DNA from: Dipylidium caninum
Lineage: Eukaryota; Platyhelminthes; Cestoda; Cyclophyllidea; Dipylidiidae
Assembly: GCA_017562135.1 (NCBI GenBank)
Contig: QEYB01000229.1
Location: forward strand, 496,001 to 560,000
Direction: 5' to 3'
DNA: 64,000 nt
The notes below the pieces were generated by a model. It was given only the letters and a program-made list of their open reading frames with translations. It was not told where the DNA came from and made no database searches. This document shows, in pieces, positions 23,031 to 36,500 of this stretch. Made by a program: the position numbers and the translations under genes. The stretch's first letter is position 1. Each line of letters starts with the position of its first letter.

Positions 23031-26000
23031 GCGGAGCCACGAGAAGCCGTCTGCATCTTGTAGACGCAGTGTACTGGAAAGCATCCTTCTTAATGAAAGG
23101 CACTCTCACTTATCCTGCAGTCGTGGCGTGTAAAATGGCGCGTCGGGTGGCCGCGACGTGGTGCTGCACCAGGCCGAACTCGCGGTCAAGTGCAACTCCG
23201 CGACGAGTCTCTGACCATCCACAGAGTTACACGGTTGACTGAAGGGTGCCTGGAGAGCGCGAGGATCTGGCGCATCCTGCTGAAATGGAATCGGCGCATT
23301 CGAGAGGTTCTGCGAAGTCCGCCAGCCTTGCTAGACTATGCTGCGGTCGCCTCGCCAGCCTCATTAATCATTTCCCGAAGTAAACGTCCAAACTTAACAG
23401 GACGTCTGTCGTACGAGGGGAAACCGGTTGGAGGGCGCTAAAGGAGGTGCTAACTACCCCTGATCAAACGAATAAAACAGCGAACGCGAAGAAGCATAAA
23501 AGACAAAAAAGTCATTCACCTCAATTTTCACATGCAGCGTTTGGTGAGAACAGCGTGTTCACAGTTGGTTGGCAACGCCTCATGGCGTCATGTTCCAGTG
23601 TCGATGCGTGGAATTCTCTACACTTAACCGCGCAAAAGTACACGCCAGGGATGAGTGAAGAGGACGCGAGGTTGACGTCAGCGGCCTGTTGTACCCTCTG
23701 GAGGAGTGTTGGTGATGCCGCAGTTGGCATGGTGCACGACGCCGCGGCCTGGAGCGCGTCGTTCACCCGAAAACGGTAATTTTCTACTTCCCGTCGGCAT
23801 CCACTTCTGCCGGCTGCCGTGAGCGTTGCACTGACGGTCTACACACTCACACACACTCACTGCTTGCTTTGCCAAACAGGCCGGGAAGGCATCAGAAGGC
23901 GTAGGGGACGCATATATCCCACGGCTGTCGCATTCCGGCATGGTACTGCGTTGCGAAGTGAGTTGTGCAAGGGGTGCGGGAAATGTTTACTCGATGGAGC
24001 AACCGTTTGGACGAGAAGAAGGCTTGCGACTCCTCGGTTGGAGGAATTCTAACTGTCTACTTTAATCAAAACAGTAATCAGAATTTTACCGAAGCGGAGA
24101 AAGCCTTTGCCCTTCTATTCTGCAGGCTCGTCACTGCCATGCCAAAGTATTCCGGTTGCCCGCGACTGAAAGGCAAGGCAGCCACGAGAGCATCATAGTC
24201 TGCTACTGCTGACCAGCCCCCGCTGCGTGATTCTCCCTAACAATGTAATACCCTGTCCACAAGCGAGAGGTCAGCCTTTTTTTAATTAATTGGTTGGCCA
24301 CATTTCTTGCTTAGCGGAGAAGGTGCGTCCAGCCATCGAACAAAACGCGGCCTTCCGGTGGGCTCCACGAGGGACACAGACGGCCTGATGCTACTCACAG
24401 CCAGGTGATATCAAATAATTGGTGGACTCTGTGACTGAAGACCCTTTAGGAAAAGGAATCGTAGACTCCCAAGTACTAGGACATGGAAGCGAGCATTTTC
24501 GATGGACAAATGTCGAGGAGAGACATCCATGCTCATCCCTTCTCGCCAGACGCTTTTTTTACGGCGCCCTCCAGTCGTATGTTCAAACTTCGTTCGCCTA
24601 CAGCAGCCTCTCTCCTCCCCAGCGACTTCCCTGCGATGGAAAGTTTCAGGTTTTCTAGATCGCTGTTTGGCCTTTTTGGCCAAGCACCTCGACATCCACG
24701 GTTTCGCATGAAGGCCGCAGTTTGGCCCCAAGTTGTTAAGACTCGTTGAGCAGGCAACGGAGTGGCCGCCATCGTTGCTAGCTGATTCGGAAGACAGAAG
24801 CCCTGCATGGGGATCGGCGGACCTCGGCGGTTTAGCTGAAGGCACGCGTCCAAGCTTGAAAGGCACGTGCAACTGAAAGTGTTCCACGAGAAGGCAAAGG
24901 CGTCTGAACATAGCCGCACCGGAGCAGCCTGACCGGATCTACGTCTAGAAGAAGACGATCTTCTTGACTAGCTGCTGCAACACTTCTACCTCGGTGAGCA
25001 ACCGGTCTCGGCGAGCGCCCAAGTCGGAATTCCTGTACTTGGCCGTGAAAGTGGATCTTTAGAGTACCTGAAATTAACTAGACTTTCGAGCGTTTCCTCT
25101 TCTCGTGGATGCCTCATCCCATTTTGAAGAAGGGCGCTGATGCAGACTTGGCTGGTCGGACGACTGCGTGGAGGTGCGGCACCTCCCATTGCGTGATTAT
25201 GTAACCATGAAAGGACAGGTGATTTCCGAGGATGCCTGCAAACACGAGTTCCGCCGAACTCGAGCCGAATTCAATGGGGCAAAGAGGCGCGACATCGTCG
25301 CCATCAGGAGAGGAGCCGATCCATTTAAGCCAGGCGTATGTGTCGAGGTCGGACGATTGTACTCTTACCTGATCAACGAAATTGTTTCACTCAGACGTCA
25401 TTGTCCTCCTCCCATCGCTTCAGAGGGAGCCTCGCCTCTACAAGAGGCGGCTAACTACTCCGCAAGCAGACCTCCGCAGGGTTCCAGGTCGCCCCGACCC
25501 CCTCGGCTGTCCGCACGCACCGCCAGCGCCATCGCAGGCGGCCGCAGACGGCTGAGCTGGCCCCTGGCTCATCGTATTGGAGCGCCCGTCCGCGGCGGGT
25601 GCCGGACGCGAGCAGCATGGCAAGCCGCTTGGGAAGGAACAAGACGACGGTCTGCAGTCTTTCTTCCCCCCCCCCCACCTCTTACTTGGAAGGACCGTGT
25701 AAGGCGCGAGAGACGTCCTGTGGCTTTAATCTGGCGACTGCAGGTGTGAGTGTTGTCAAGATTCTCAATCTTCATTAGGCTTCATTAGAAGGCATGACAT
25801 GCCAAGGCTGATTCACCGCCTCGCCTACTACACCTCTGCCCCTGTCAGTCACAGTGTGACTTTTTCACTCTTCTCGCTGGGCCTCGCTGCGCGGCGGGCA
25901 GAAGTCATCTGCGACTTCACAGGTTTCGCTCTGCCCTGAGGCCACCGTAGAGGTGGCGTAACCGCTTAACAGCTCCGCAGCCTCGACCAAGTCTGTCGTC

Positions 26001-26993
26001 TCACCTCGCGCCTATCTGGCCAAGGAGTCCGGCTAAACGGCGAATTAACTCACGGCGACTGTGTGGACGATCACCGAACTGTCTCGCCACTGCTCGAGGC
26101 GAGGGAGGCGCTTCAGCTCGCCTCAGTGCGCTGTTTGCGCGGTCCACGCAGAGGAAACGGACCGCCTAAGTGCCTTAGCAGCGCCTAAAGCGAGGCATCC
26201 TCAGCCGGTTGCGCCACGCCCGCCTCCCAGTCTTGCGAATGCACCGAGCCGCACGAGCGCAGGTGCCTCAAGTTGGCGTTTTTTCGCAAACTCTCAGCTT
26301 TCCAGCGGTAAGGGAGGCGTCTCGGTGGATAAATTGCCCTTTGCAAAAACATTTTGGTTAATTAATTAACTCAATTGGAAGTGTCGGTGCTCTAAGCAGG
26401 GAGTTTGGCGGTCCGCCTCTTCGTCACCCTCCTGCCGGCGACAGCAGAAGGCGAACTCCTCAATGGGGAACCGCGGCGGGGATAGAACTTGCTCGGAGGC
26501 GAGGAAAAGTGACTGCGAGAATAGCCTACTTTTGTCTGCAAGGCAATTGCTCCTTGCAGAGGACTAGAGAGTCTCTAAACTCGAGTCTCTTCCCCACTCA
26601 GGCATGTTCGTGACCACTGGCACTAAAAATTTGGGTGACAACCTGATTGGTCGAAGTCATTTCTCAAGGTCACCTGAAAGTTCACCTCTTGTCGACTGTT
26701 GGGGGTGAATTTTGGCAAGCCGCTCCACGAGCCACGACCGCTTGGGGCCTTCGTGGAGGAGACAGTCAAAAAAAGGCAGCGAAAAGGGAAACCCACGTTC
26801 AGAGAACCAACCCACCGGGTAACCAGCACCACCTTTAAGACTACGAAGTGGCTTCATGGGAGATGTGAGAGGTGACCCTCCACAGATGGCACAAAACAGG
26901 TCGCAGTGTTTGTGGAAGGTTTTGTGGGTCTGGGGAGGAGGCCAGTGAAGGACGAGGTGATTTTCGGCCCGACCGGACGGTCCGCGGGTGCGT

Positions 26994-28076
26994 CTAGTTG
27001 CGCAGGCTGTGATGCCGAACCTTCCGCGGCCTCAGAATGCGGATCTCGTTGCCGAGACTGTCCTGGACAAACTCCCGCTTGACAACTCCCGTGGAACTGT
27101 CGAGGACGTATTCCCGCCATCGGCAGGGGCCTGGACTGCGTCTGCGATCGCGTCTGGTGCGCTGCGAGACGGTGTTTGTGTCGCTGTCAGTGTCGCTGTC
27201 ACTGTCACTCGAGTCGTAGTACTGATCGAAGTCGGAATTGAGGCTGCTGTAGTAATCCGAGTCCTCGTTTCTGTCGACTGGCTGCTTTCGCCGACTGCCT
27301 CGCTTCGGCACCTCTACTGGGGCCATTCGGTACCTTCGTTTCGGCCTTCCCCCGCCCCTCGCCTCCGCACTCCGTGTGTACTCGCTGTCAGTGAAGGTAG
27401 TTCGACGGGGTCTCGTGGGGACCCGCAGGTCCTCACCCACTACTCCTGGCAGAGCGACACTTATTCGGGGGAGACGAACGTTGCCCAAGACAATCCCCTC
27501 CTCCCCGTTCAAGTTGGTCCGCGGCAAGCCCTGTTCCGACTCATTCCTCCCTCTGACGACTTGCTCCTCCCTCCTGGAGTTCGCCTCGGCCCTCATTGCC
27601 GCCTTTAAGCTGCAGAGCACATTGGCATAACCGTTGGATGTTTTAAACTTCATCGTGGTTACTGTACACTTCTTCTTGTCCTTAAATTCACTGCTTAAAA
27701 CCAGTGCGAAAGCCTCATTCGACTCCTCCACCTTCTTTACCGAGTTCAGGAGAACTTCCTCCACCTCGCCGTCACCCTTCTGATTCTGGAATTTGATGCG
27801 ATCTTTGAAGAGCTGCATCACATAGCCCCTCGGTTTAGCTGTGGTCACCCGCCGAAGACGTTTTCGCATCACCTTCGCCACCACCTTTGCTCTGCACCTC
27901 TCGGACTTCAGGAAGAGCAGATCGCTGGTGAACTCCGGCTTCTCCATGCTGACGTAGAAGAGGTCCGACTCGTCTGTAGCGGAAGAGAGGATGCGTTAGT
28001 GATTGCACGGGCACTGCGACTGAGTCTGTGAACTGAGCCGCCTCTCTGCCTTACCGCGGTTTAGCGAAGGGTGCAT
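26994..28076 (-). CDS. PH-like domain protein with Asp/Ser tail (DUF5734-like family), member D; two exons
   Basis: Proposed CDS: 28076-28055 (22 nt, MHPSLNR plus one base), an 81-nt intron, then 27973-26994; 333 aa in all. The splice joins in phase to give RDESDLFYVSMEKPEF, and the intron has CGCG|GTAAGG, CACTAAC and a pyrimidine-rich CTACAG end. Starting at the internal ATG at 27947 would give 317 aa and is the simpler alternative. The family domain covers about residues 20-145: a basic helix (AKVVAKVMRKRLRRV), strands (GYVMQLFKDRIKFQ, VLLNSVKKVEE, FALVLSSEFK, CTVTTMKFKTS) and a closing helix (YANVLCSLKAAMRAEA). The tail is Arg-rich, with a TTFTDSEYT motif and an alternating Asp/Ser run (SSDSDSDTDSDT) that looks like casein-kinase-2 substrate sequence. 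It ends in a basic C-terminus. It lacks the pure poly-Ser tracts of members C, E and G. Confidence 0.8.
27974..28054 (-). other. Predicted 81-nt intron of member D
   Basis: On the minus strand it reads CGCG|GTAAGGC ... CACTAACGCATCCTCTCTTC ... GCTACAG|ACGAG. Branch site, pyrimidine tract and both ends are good, and it leaves a 22-nt coding first exon in phase with the domain exon. Confidence 0.6.
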
Positions 28077-31000
28077 GTGTGTGCATTCTTTCAAATTGAG
28101 TGTGTGAGCTGAGGCACGACTCGGCTATCAAGGTCGACATGGCTGCCGCTAGGGAGGCAGATAGGCGTCAACACCTGTCACACTCACACCACCGTTATTC
28201 GTTTGTAAACTGCCACCTCAGTGGAATCACTCCATCGCAGTTGAAAACAGCCTCTTTTAAATGGCAAACACGATTTGGGACTCACTCGTGGTCTTGCCGA
28301 CAAGAGGAGGCAGATTAATAATAATTTGCTTGTCATTTGGTTGCAGATGCTTCATTTTGAGACGGAAGCGGTTTGAATGGGATCGGAAGGACTGGTGAGA
28401 CCACTCACCCTTGGAATTTTACTTTTCATGAGGTGTTCTCCGCACTGGGGTAACCATGTTCCCCCTCTCTACTAGACGAGGAGCTACAGGCAATGCTGCT
28501 TGCGGATGTGCAGATATTTCGACGTTAGGAGAAAAAAGACTAGGAAATTTGATTGCCTCAAGCCTTGATGGGAACGGAGGGCACGCTGTTCCTCGTAAAT
28601 TTATCCTTATAAGGGAACAGACCAGCGCGCTCAAGGCACAAACCGCCGCATTGCAGCTCTTGCATCGTAAACGTTACTTTAAAATAACCGGTATGTCTTT
28701 GCTACTGATATTAAATAAGTAGAAACACTCAGGACGTAAAGATATTGCCGTTTAGGAGGTGTGATCCCAAATCTGAAGTATTTTGGAAGAGAAAAGACGG
28801 GGAGAACAGTCATGTCCTATTTCACATATTTTTTTCCGGTACCACTTACAACTCTTTGCACTCAGCTTCAACACACTTTAAGACGACTGCTCAGTTTGTC
28901 TATTTTGTGAGATTGTCTTTCCTCAGAGAAAGGTAAAACTTTCTTAAACCTCCCTTCTTTCTTCCCCCGATGAGGATTGTGATCCTACGTCATATATTTA
29001 TGCCGCAAAGGCTTGAGAGGCCGAGTTTTGCAGCCCTAAAAGGTGAAGCGGACGCGCATCGTTCCCAACTCCTTTCCTTTAGCTCAGCCCCCACCACTAT
29101 GGCTTTTCCCAGTAAAGTTTTCGCGCGACCAGGCCCTAGGTAATTCTCCACTTTGAAAAATGGGTCCACACAGGCTTAAGACATTGACCGACTCCTTGGA
29201 ATGAGTTTGTTGATCTTTAAATTAAGTGTACAGCTGAAATGAGAAGGTTACGGCCTGGTTTCAATAGCAGTGAGCTGGTAGATCGCTGGGAAGAGGCCCT
29301 ATCATGTGATTTTGGATGAAACGTGGCCCCCGCATTCAGCAATCAAGGCAAAAATCCCCCAGTGAAGGATTAAATTCCATCATGTCACCCGCTACCCTAG
29401 GGAAATTCTCTCACAAAAGTCGTAAAATCACGTGGAAGAAGTGTCAGGTTTGACAAGCAGAGCCCCGACAATTCAACCAAATAAAATTCGTGGACCTCTC
29501 TGCCCTTTTGGCGTAGCTATTTGCCAATTAATTTTTCATTGAGACGCCCACACCAGCCCCCCCCCCCCAGAACACGTCAAAGGCACTTGAATTCTTCTCG
29601 ATGGGTGAATCAGGTGGAATCCATTGTTAAACGCTCAAATCCCCACATTTTGCATTACATCTTTGGCAAAAGATGTCCTCGGTCTTCTACCTCCCCTCTT
29701 CGGCTGGATGGATTTGGATGAGGCGACAGTCCGTTTCCAACGCCTTCGCGCGTGGAGTGAAGGCTACTCGTCGGGATCGGATGTGAGGGACCGCTGTCGT
29801 CGTCGCCGTCGCCGTCACCGCCGCGGCACTTGCACGACTACCCGGTCGTGCTCCTCCACGCCTCCTTGGCCGTCTGTCCGTCTGTCTGTCTTTGGGTGTG
29901 TGTGTGTGGGTGTGCGTCGAAAGGCGGAGTCCGCCAGTGAGCCCGTTGGACCCTCCGAAGTGACGGCAGCATTCTATTTAATTTATCTCGGGGTAACTTC
30001 GTTTAGTTGAGCAGCAAATCCATGCAACCGCTAGCAGACGTGCAGCATCTCTACGACATGCTAATTAGCCATTGAGTTTCCTCTCGAGTGTGAGAGAAAT
30101 ACCAGTGTGAGGCGGATGGCGGTGGCATGGGAATGGGGGCGGGTCGTTGTCGCGCCGGCTGAGTCGATTCCCCTGGGTGAGAAGGAGACGCCTCGTGGCC
30201 TTCCGCCACTTTCCTGCCTCTCCAAAAAGTCATATTCAAACAATTTCAACGAAAAAGGAAAATCATGCTACCTTGTCAGTGTTGTAAACGTTGTCAGGCT
30301 TCGTCCACCTCCCACTGAATGGACGAAATGAAGGCACAGACGGGGTTATTCACAGTCCAAGGCTCAAGGTGTCCTTTCTGGCGCGCCCATTAGGTGGAGA
30401 AAGTGGAGACGTGGATTTGGCTCGCTTCAAACCTCGTCGCTCGTCCCGAGATTTTCGTTAGCCCATCGATTCCGTCCGAGGTGGATGCAGGAGTCTGTCG
30501 ATCTGCCCGAGGGAGCGTTTCACCTCCCCATCACCCCTCCGCCTGCCCCCAGAGCGGCCCCTCCTGAGCGCCAAAGGGCTCGAGGACCCGCCCCAGTGCT
30601 CTCCACCGCCACGCCAGGTCTTCGGGGCGATGCGGTTACCATCCTCCTCAGTAGTAATTAGATTATTCAAAAACGCCAAATCTGAGTTTATGAGATGTGC
30701 GTTTGTGTCACAGCCGCGTGACAAGTGGCTTCGCTGGCGCCTGCTCCCACGTCTCACCCGCTCCGATGCCCCGCGCCCCCCAACGCGCCGGTGGCAGCCG
30801 AGCGGAGTGCGCGCTTCTCCAGCCCGCCGATTCGAATTTCGCGGGTGGACGTGGCAGCAGCCCTCGCGGATGATTCCTCCTGGCGATTTTGTCTGCCCGC
30901 GGGGATGGAGGAGACGGATGGGCGCCTCACCCGCGGCAACGCGAAAGGAAGGTTGAGTGTTTTCAGATTAGAAGTCGACTTATCGGGATAAGCCCTCGCC

Positions 31001-32330
31001 GTTGAAGACTCTAGTGCCTCCGCTTTGTCTCCTACCTGCCGAAAACCTGACTAAACTTTCCCAACCACAAACTGTCAGGATTTGCGGACCATTGAAGTCT
31101 CACTACTTGCGGAAGGGTAAAGACTGCCTTCTACGAAATGGAAACTTTTCCCTTTGCCCACGAGCACCTCGGCCGCCATGTCCCTCGTCGCTCCGGAGGG
31201 GCGAGGGCGGCAGGGAGGCAGGGAGGCAGAAAGTGGTTTCCCCGACTCCGAGCCTAAGGGATGACACGCCGCGGTGACGAGAAAACCAAATTTTCCGGAT
31301 GAATCACGCAAACAGGCGGTTGAAGTGGTTGATATGGTTGACGATGTAGGTGTGCAACTGGGTAGGCCTCGAAACAAGCGTCTTAAGTGGCGACCCAACG
31401 TGGTAGAGTAATTTCTCATGTTTGAGGCAGTGTGACAAGTGTGACAAATCCAACCGCGACACTCGCGTCCTTCAGCCTCCTCCTCCTCCTCCTTCTCGCC
31501 TCCGTCAAGTCCTGACGGTGTTCACTTGGGGGATTTCGTTTGTCCTCCCTCATTTCTCCACCCTCACCGACGTGTTGGCGCGTGGTCGACATCGTCGGAA
31601 GCAGCGACAAAAGCGCCCTTGTTCAGTTCGCCGGCGAGGACTTCGTGGAGGACCACCGCGAGGGCGTCCTCGCGGGGAGGCGGTGTCTTTCCATCGGCGC
31701 CACCGGCGGCAACCAGGATGCCTTGGCTGCCAAGGTGTAACCGTCTTAGCGGAGGCAGAGGGAGGCCTTTCGTCCCCTCCTCCATTGTCACTTCATTCCC
31801 CACGCCTCCCTTGTGACAAGGCTGCCTGTCGAAACGGCCTCCCCGACTCACTGAGAGAAAAGTCGAGTCTGAGAGTGTGGGAAGCCTCGTCTTAGCGCTG
31901 AGGAGCCCAACTTTCATTTGTGTGCGAATTAATGCTTAGGCTTTTCGTACACCAAGGGTGAGCGCTACAAGTAGCCCAACTCGGCGAGGTGAGCCTAAGG
32001 CGCATTTCGGGCGCTAATCCCTTCCAGGAAAGAGGTAAAAAGGCGGAAGTCACCTATGTCAGTTTATTAGCTCGAGCGAGGTCGGCGTCGGGTGAAACGG
32101 CCTGGGTGGTCAGCCTGGAGCGACCAGCACCGAGACAAAAAAAACGGTTTCATTAAGACCTCAAGTTTGTTTTAAATTTGGCCCGGAGGGGGAGCGGACA
32201 AGCACAAAACAGTCGAGTAGATTTTAGCCGCAGGAAGGGGGGGGGAGGAGAGAGAAGAGGGAAAGGTTAACCAGGAAAGTAAGAGTAGCGCAGAAGAAGC
32301 AACAAGTGGCAACAGACACGCAACTCCGCC
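28077..32330. other. Intergenic region between members D and E
   Basis: The promoter of member D should lie just above 28077. The region has an AT-rich patch at about 28.3-29.5 kb and GC-rich DNA after 29.7 kb with many chance frames. TTTATT at 32063-32068 reads AATAAA on the minus strand, 263 bp past the stop of member E, and may be its polyadenylation signal. I see no further gene. Confidence 0.45.
32063..32068 (-). terminator. Possible polyadenylation signal of member E
   Basis: AATAAA on the minus strand, 263 bp downstream of the stop codon. Confidence 0.35.
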
Positions 32331-33521
32331 TCAGGCCTCGTACATGAAACTCGGCGTCTTGCTGGTCACGGTGAAGCCGCCCACCGGGCGACACTTCAGC
32401 CCCGATCGGTGGTCTCCGGTGCAACGCGAGATGACGTAGGAGCGGCTGTTGGGCAGCGATTTCCCGAAGAGTTGAAGCGAATCCGTCGAAGCGGATTCGC
32501 TGCTGCTGCTGCTGCTGCTGTCGCTCTCGCTATCGGAGCCGTAGAATATTCTGTTGTGCGATTTGGAGCGAATGGGAGTGTAGCCGCTGGAGCTGCTCGA
32601 CTCCGAATAGCTTGCGTCGGAGGAGCTGTAGCTGCTCTCCAAACTGGAGCTCCTCGGCATCTGGTACAGTGTGCCCACCTTCACCGGTCTACCCGTCGAC
32701 TTGGGAGAGTGCGGTCTTCTCGGCTGCTCCGAGGCCGGCCGACGTCGGGACGAGGGCGACTCGCGAATCCTCCAGCGCGCGCAGATGTAGCTGGTTTCAT
32801 ATGGCGACTTAATTTTGAGAATAGGACTTCGTCTGTGGCCGCGCATGCGACCGGGCGGTAATAGGCCGTCCGTGGAAATGAAGCTTTCCGCCCCGCGCGC
32901 TGCCTTCTGGGAATGGGAACTTGGCCTCTTACGGCCATAATCTGACGTGGACGATGCCGACGAGGACTGTGAAGGTGGCGTGGAATAGGACAATGAAGGC
33001 GCTGTGCCGCGAGAAGGTGTTCTATTCGTGTGTTGTTTGGTGGGCCGAGGCGGTATGTTTGCTGCATTGTTGCCGTTCATAGGTTCCATCATCGACTGTC
33101 GATCCGACATCGGTGGAGAGCGCGAATTCGACCGTGTCGTGGATCGTACACGGCCGGACATTCTCTCCACAAAGTAAGTGTAATCATTCTCCCCTTTGAA
33201 GCGCATTGCGTGCAACATTATGGGCGACTTTTCATTTGGTCCCGGGTAGGCGAAGGCGACAACCCTCTCCGAGGGCGTGGACTCAATGAGTTTCTTTATC
33301 TTCTCATAGTCAATGGAATTAACTGGTGAGGGCTTTTTCCCGAAAGACTTAAACTTCATTGCACCCACCGTCGATTTCACCTGAATGTTCTCCTTGTTCG
33401 GCTTCGCCTTCTTTGCCTTCTGGAAGAGCTTGTTCAACTTGGAATCATAGCCTTGAGTCTTTTTGAACTTCTTCAATTTGATATGATCCAAACTACCTTT
33501 AAAGTCAGCTCCCTCTGACAT
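32331..33521 (-). CDS. PH-like basic domain protein with Ser-rich tail (DUF5734-like family), member E
   Basis: 396 aa in one exon from the ATG at 33521 (AACAATGTC). The domain covers residues about 1-125: a Lys-rich helix (HIKLKKFKKTQGYDSKLNKLFQKAKKAK), strands (STVGAMKFKSFG, SIDYEKIKKL, VVAFAYPGPN, MLHAMRFKG) and a closing helix (DYTYFVERMSG). The first helix is the closest match to member C (KKLKKETGY against KKFKKTQGY). The tail has ESFISTDGL at about 32862-32890, YICARWRIRES, a run of Ser/Tyr-containing blocks (SSYSSSDASYSESSSSSGY) and a poly-Ser run near 32497-32530, ending in a less biased C-terminus with two Cys. A TATTCACTAG just upstream (33552) could be the acceptor of a 5' UTR intron as in members B and D. 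Function unknown. Confidence 0.85.
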   Translation of the reverse strand: MSEGADFKGSLDHIKLKKFKKTQGYDSKLNKLFQKAKKAKPNKENIQVKSTVGAMKFKSFGKKPSPVNSIDYEKIKKLIESTPSERVVAFAYPGPNEKSPIMLHAMRFKGENDYTYFVERMSGRVRSTTRSNSRSPPMSDRQSMMEPMNGNNAANIPPRPTKQHTNRTPSRGTAPSLSYSTPPSQSSSASSTSDYGRKRPSSHSQKAARGAESFISTDGLLPPGRMRGHRRSPILKIKSPYETSYICARWRIRESPSSRRRPASEQPRRPHSPKSTGRPVKVGTLYQMPRSSSLESSYSSSDASYSESSSSSGYTPIRSKSHNRIFYGSDSESDSSSSSSSESASTDSLQLFGKSLPNSRSYVISRCTGDHRSGLKCRPVGGFTVTSKTPSFMYEA

Positions 33522-36500
33522 TGTTACGGTGAAACTACGTCGTCAATATGCCTAGTGAATACAATGCGTAATGAGTCGCGAAATGCATAGAAAAATCTAA
33601 ATAACTACTGAGTCACTGAGATCAACATCCAATGGCAAAGTGGTGTGGGAGGTTAATTATCACCACCACTCAGAATTTGCCAATCACCTACTAAGGAAAG
33701 TGGAGTACCTTGGTTCTCGCACTAAAGCTTACAACAAAAATGTCTTCCTCTGTTGAAGGCGAATGAAACCTCGGAGATGGCGGTAAAAGTTCTCTTATCT
33801 ACCTCCTTCCCTTCTTTGGAGAGATGGTCGGCTGACGAATTTTTATACAGTTATTGATACAACAAGGAAAAATAGCTCGGAAGTCTTCCTTCCGCAGGGA
33901 GTTCACTTTGCTCATAAGCAGGTCTTTGCGCCTCGAAAGCGGGCGATAACTGTAATGACAGCAGACTTATGAGAATTACCCCGTTTTTTGCTAAATGGAC
34001 CACTTTATTTATAGTGCATGCAAAAGTCAACTCTGAAGTGTGGGGTGGCGTGTATTGGCAGTGGACCTGTTGCCAGACCTGCGCCGCCACATAGAACCCA
34101 AAAGGCAACTAGAATCGTAAACTGATGCACAAATCAATTATGCTCGATAGTCGAGGGGATTCTTTAATATCGCGAATTAACTCTTAACTCATTCTCTTTG
34201 CAAAATAGCGGATATTTTTAAATCCTAGGTTTCGAACTTTGTGTTTGCCTCTTTACCTCAGCTCAGCTGTTTTCATTTTTGAAAATAAGCAATGATGCTT
34301 TTACGCTGCACCACTTCTTGATCGTGAAGAAATAGAGCATCGATTGCCTCGCAATAAATATGTGATTTTTTCCATAATCGGAGGAAAACGCTATTGATGG
34401 TGAAATTAGGTCTGTTTAAATGAGCCAAAATTGTTTGAAATCACCCTTATATTAAATGTTCCAAGCAAAAGTAAACGGCGCAGAAGACAACTCGTCACTT
34501 CTGCAACGTGCGAAGTTGCTGATTACATGTCCCGAATCTTGCTCAAATCCTTACAAATGTGGTTTACATACTGGCATAACTTTGTGCTCAATTGTTTCAT
34601 TCCGGGATGCATTTTGCAGAAAAATACATGACCTTACCATAATCACATTTTCATAAAATCTGACATTTACACTTTTGCGGGCAATTGGTATACATGCACT
34701 GATGATGATAAACAAGGTGAAAGTTAAAATATCTTAACACGTATTTCGGAAGAATGTGGTACTTAGATTAATCTACTTAAAGTCGATTCACAACAATCAT
34801 GTTTAAGTGCCACTCTCTTTTTGTCGACGATGTTTCTGCAAATTACTTAGGTAACCAAGGAAATTCATTCATGACCCAGGTAATCTCAGTTCTCCACCCT
34901 CTGCTCTCGGACTTGTCGTCAGCTATTGCCACCCACACATGGTCCGTAGGCCAAAGAAAATAAGGCACCCCGTTAGACATGCGATATACGGCGAGCTCCA
35001 TTCCGGTGCCCAAATTTCAAATATTCGCATTATATGACGAAAATATAAATCAGTTAGGCGGGACATCTTTCTCGAGAGAGTTCTCATTCACTTATCAATG
35101 GCTTACATAAGATCCCGCAGAGATAGAGGAGAGAATTAGTAACTACTATGGGTGTAGGAAGTTATTATACCTAATATTAAGTACAAGTCGTTAAATGAGG
35201 GAGAAAAAGGCTGCCTGTTTACTCGCAATGTGTTTTGTTTGCTGCACAGCTACTGATTTTCCTATTTAGTAGTGGAGATGAGAAAAGGTAGCTGGTCGCG
35301 CTTCATTCCTTTCTACTTGGCACCTCTGGTAGCCTTTGAGGGAGACCAGACAATGCCACTTCCATCATTCCCGAACGAGAAGACGTTGTATTTGTGTGTT
35401 GTTGCTGTTAGTCCCCTCGTACCACTATGACACTTGCGTTTCTAGCTAATTTCAGTACAATTTTCCTCCCAGCCCGCTCCACACAGGCTCACTCAGGAAC
35501 TGTCAGTTAAACTTATTCCATTATTACTAATTGGGTATTTTCAATTTTGGCTAACACTGCAAAAAAGTGTAAACAGCTTCCACATCCCTTATTTCCCCAC
35601 CTGTTGATCAACGTGCCAGGGTTCACGCAGATAGCCAATGTTTTTGCCGTAATTATGCATAGATGACGGCAAGTCGCATTTCTTTTGGGTATTTTAATAA
35701 AATGACATTTTTATGGCGTGTGATTTCACATTCTGCGTATGCCCTAAAGTAGGACATAAGCTCCGCCCTCTCGTTCCCACCAGAGTCCCTGGGATCAGTC
35801 TTGGGAATAGAACACTGGTGTACCTTGAATTTAAAGCCCTCTTTCTCCTCTCCTTGTCACCCAAATTCACAATTTTGGGTGCCGCGATAGGTACTAGTAA
35901 GGGAGTTATGTGCCATAAAAACCCTTACTTGACCAGAATGTGGGATATTTGTGCACCGGATTCCTTATAGGAGCAGATAGTGCCAATAAATTGACAATTT
36001 CAATGAAAGCTCAGTAAAATACCTGAAAAGGTTTTTTGGAGGCCAAGTGGCACATGCTACTAACGATTGCAAGTAGAGTGAACTGCGGTCGCGAGTTTTG
36101 CAGGAACAAAGATTTCGCGGGTGAGGCATTATTCTTCTTCAAGAGTGACTGCTGTGGTGTGCTGCAGGGACATTGTGCCCCCGAGCATCTTGCTAGCTAT
36201 ACTGAGAGTATGCTTGCATAAGTGACAAGGGAAAGGGTGTAAACATTACAAAACTGGCTGTCATCCACTTCCCAAATGGTCTTCATTGCGGGTGCGCAGG
36301 TCTCATCCTTAGTCGCAGCGTATCCATGGAGCATCGCAGCAGACCAGACCATACCAGATCTCATCAAGGGAGGCGTAGAATGGAAAGGTGAGATTTGAAG
36401 AACCAAGTTAAAATGGTTTAGATATTTGGCGGAGTACGACACGATCCACCAGGCCTCTGCACGCTCTCACTGCAAGGTGAACCCCATTGCGGCTATCCCG

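Larger units (their letters stand above)
20042..26993. other. 7-kb intergenic region, mostly GC-rich
   Basis: It starts with a pyrimidine-rich stretch (20060-20240), probably the 3' UTR of member C, with AATAAA at 20646-20651. It contains CA/TG microsatellites at 21328-21356 and 23001-23028. Frames at 24411-24919 (both strands) and 25168-25749 (+) look somewhat protein-like but are broken and I cannot assign them; a decayed gene or element is possible. No family member is present. Confidence 0.45.

Noticed and set aside
24411..25749. Possible retroelement or decayed gene
   Set aside because: Frames are broken and I could not recognise reverse transcriptase, integrase or any other domain.
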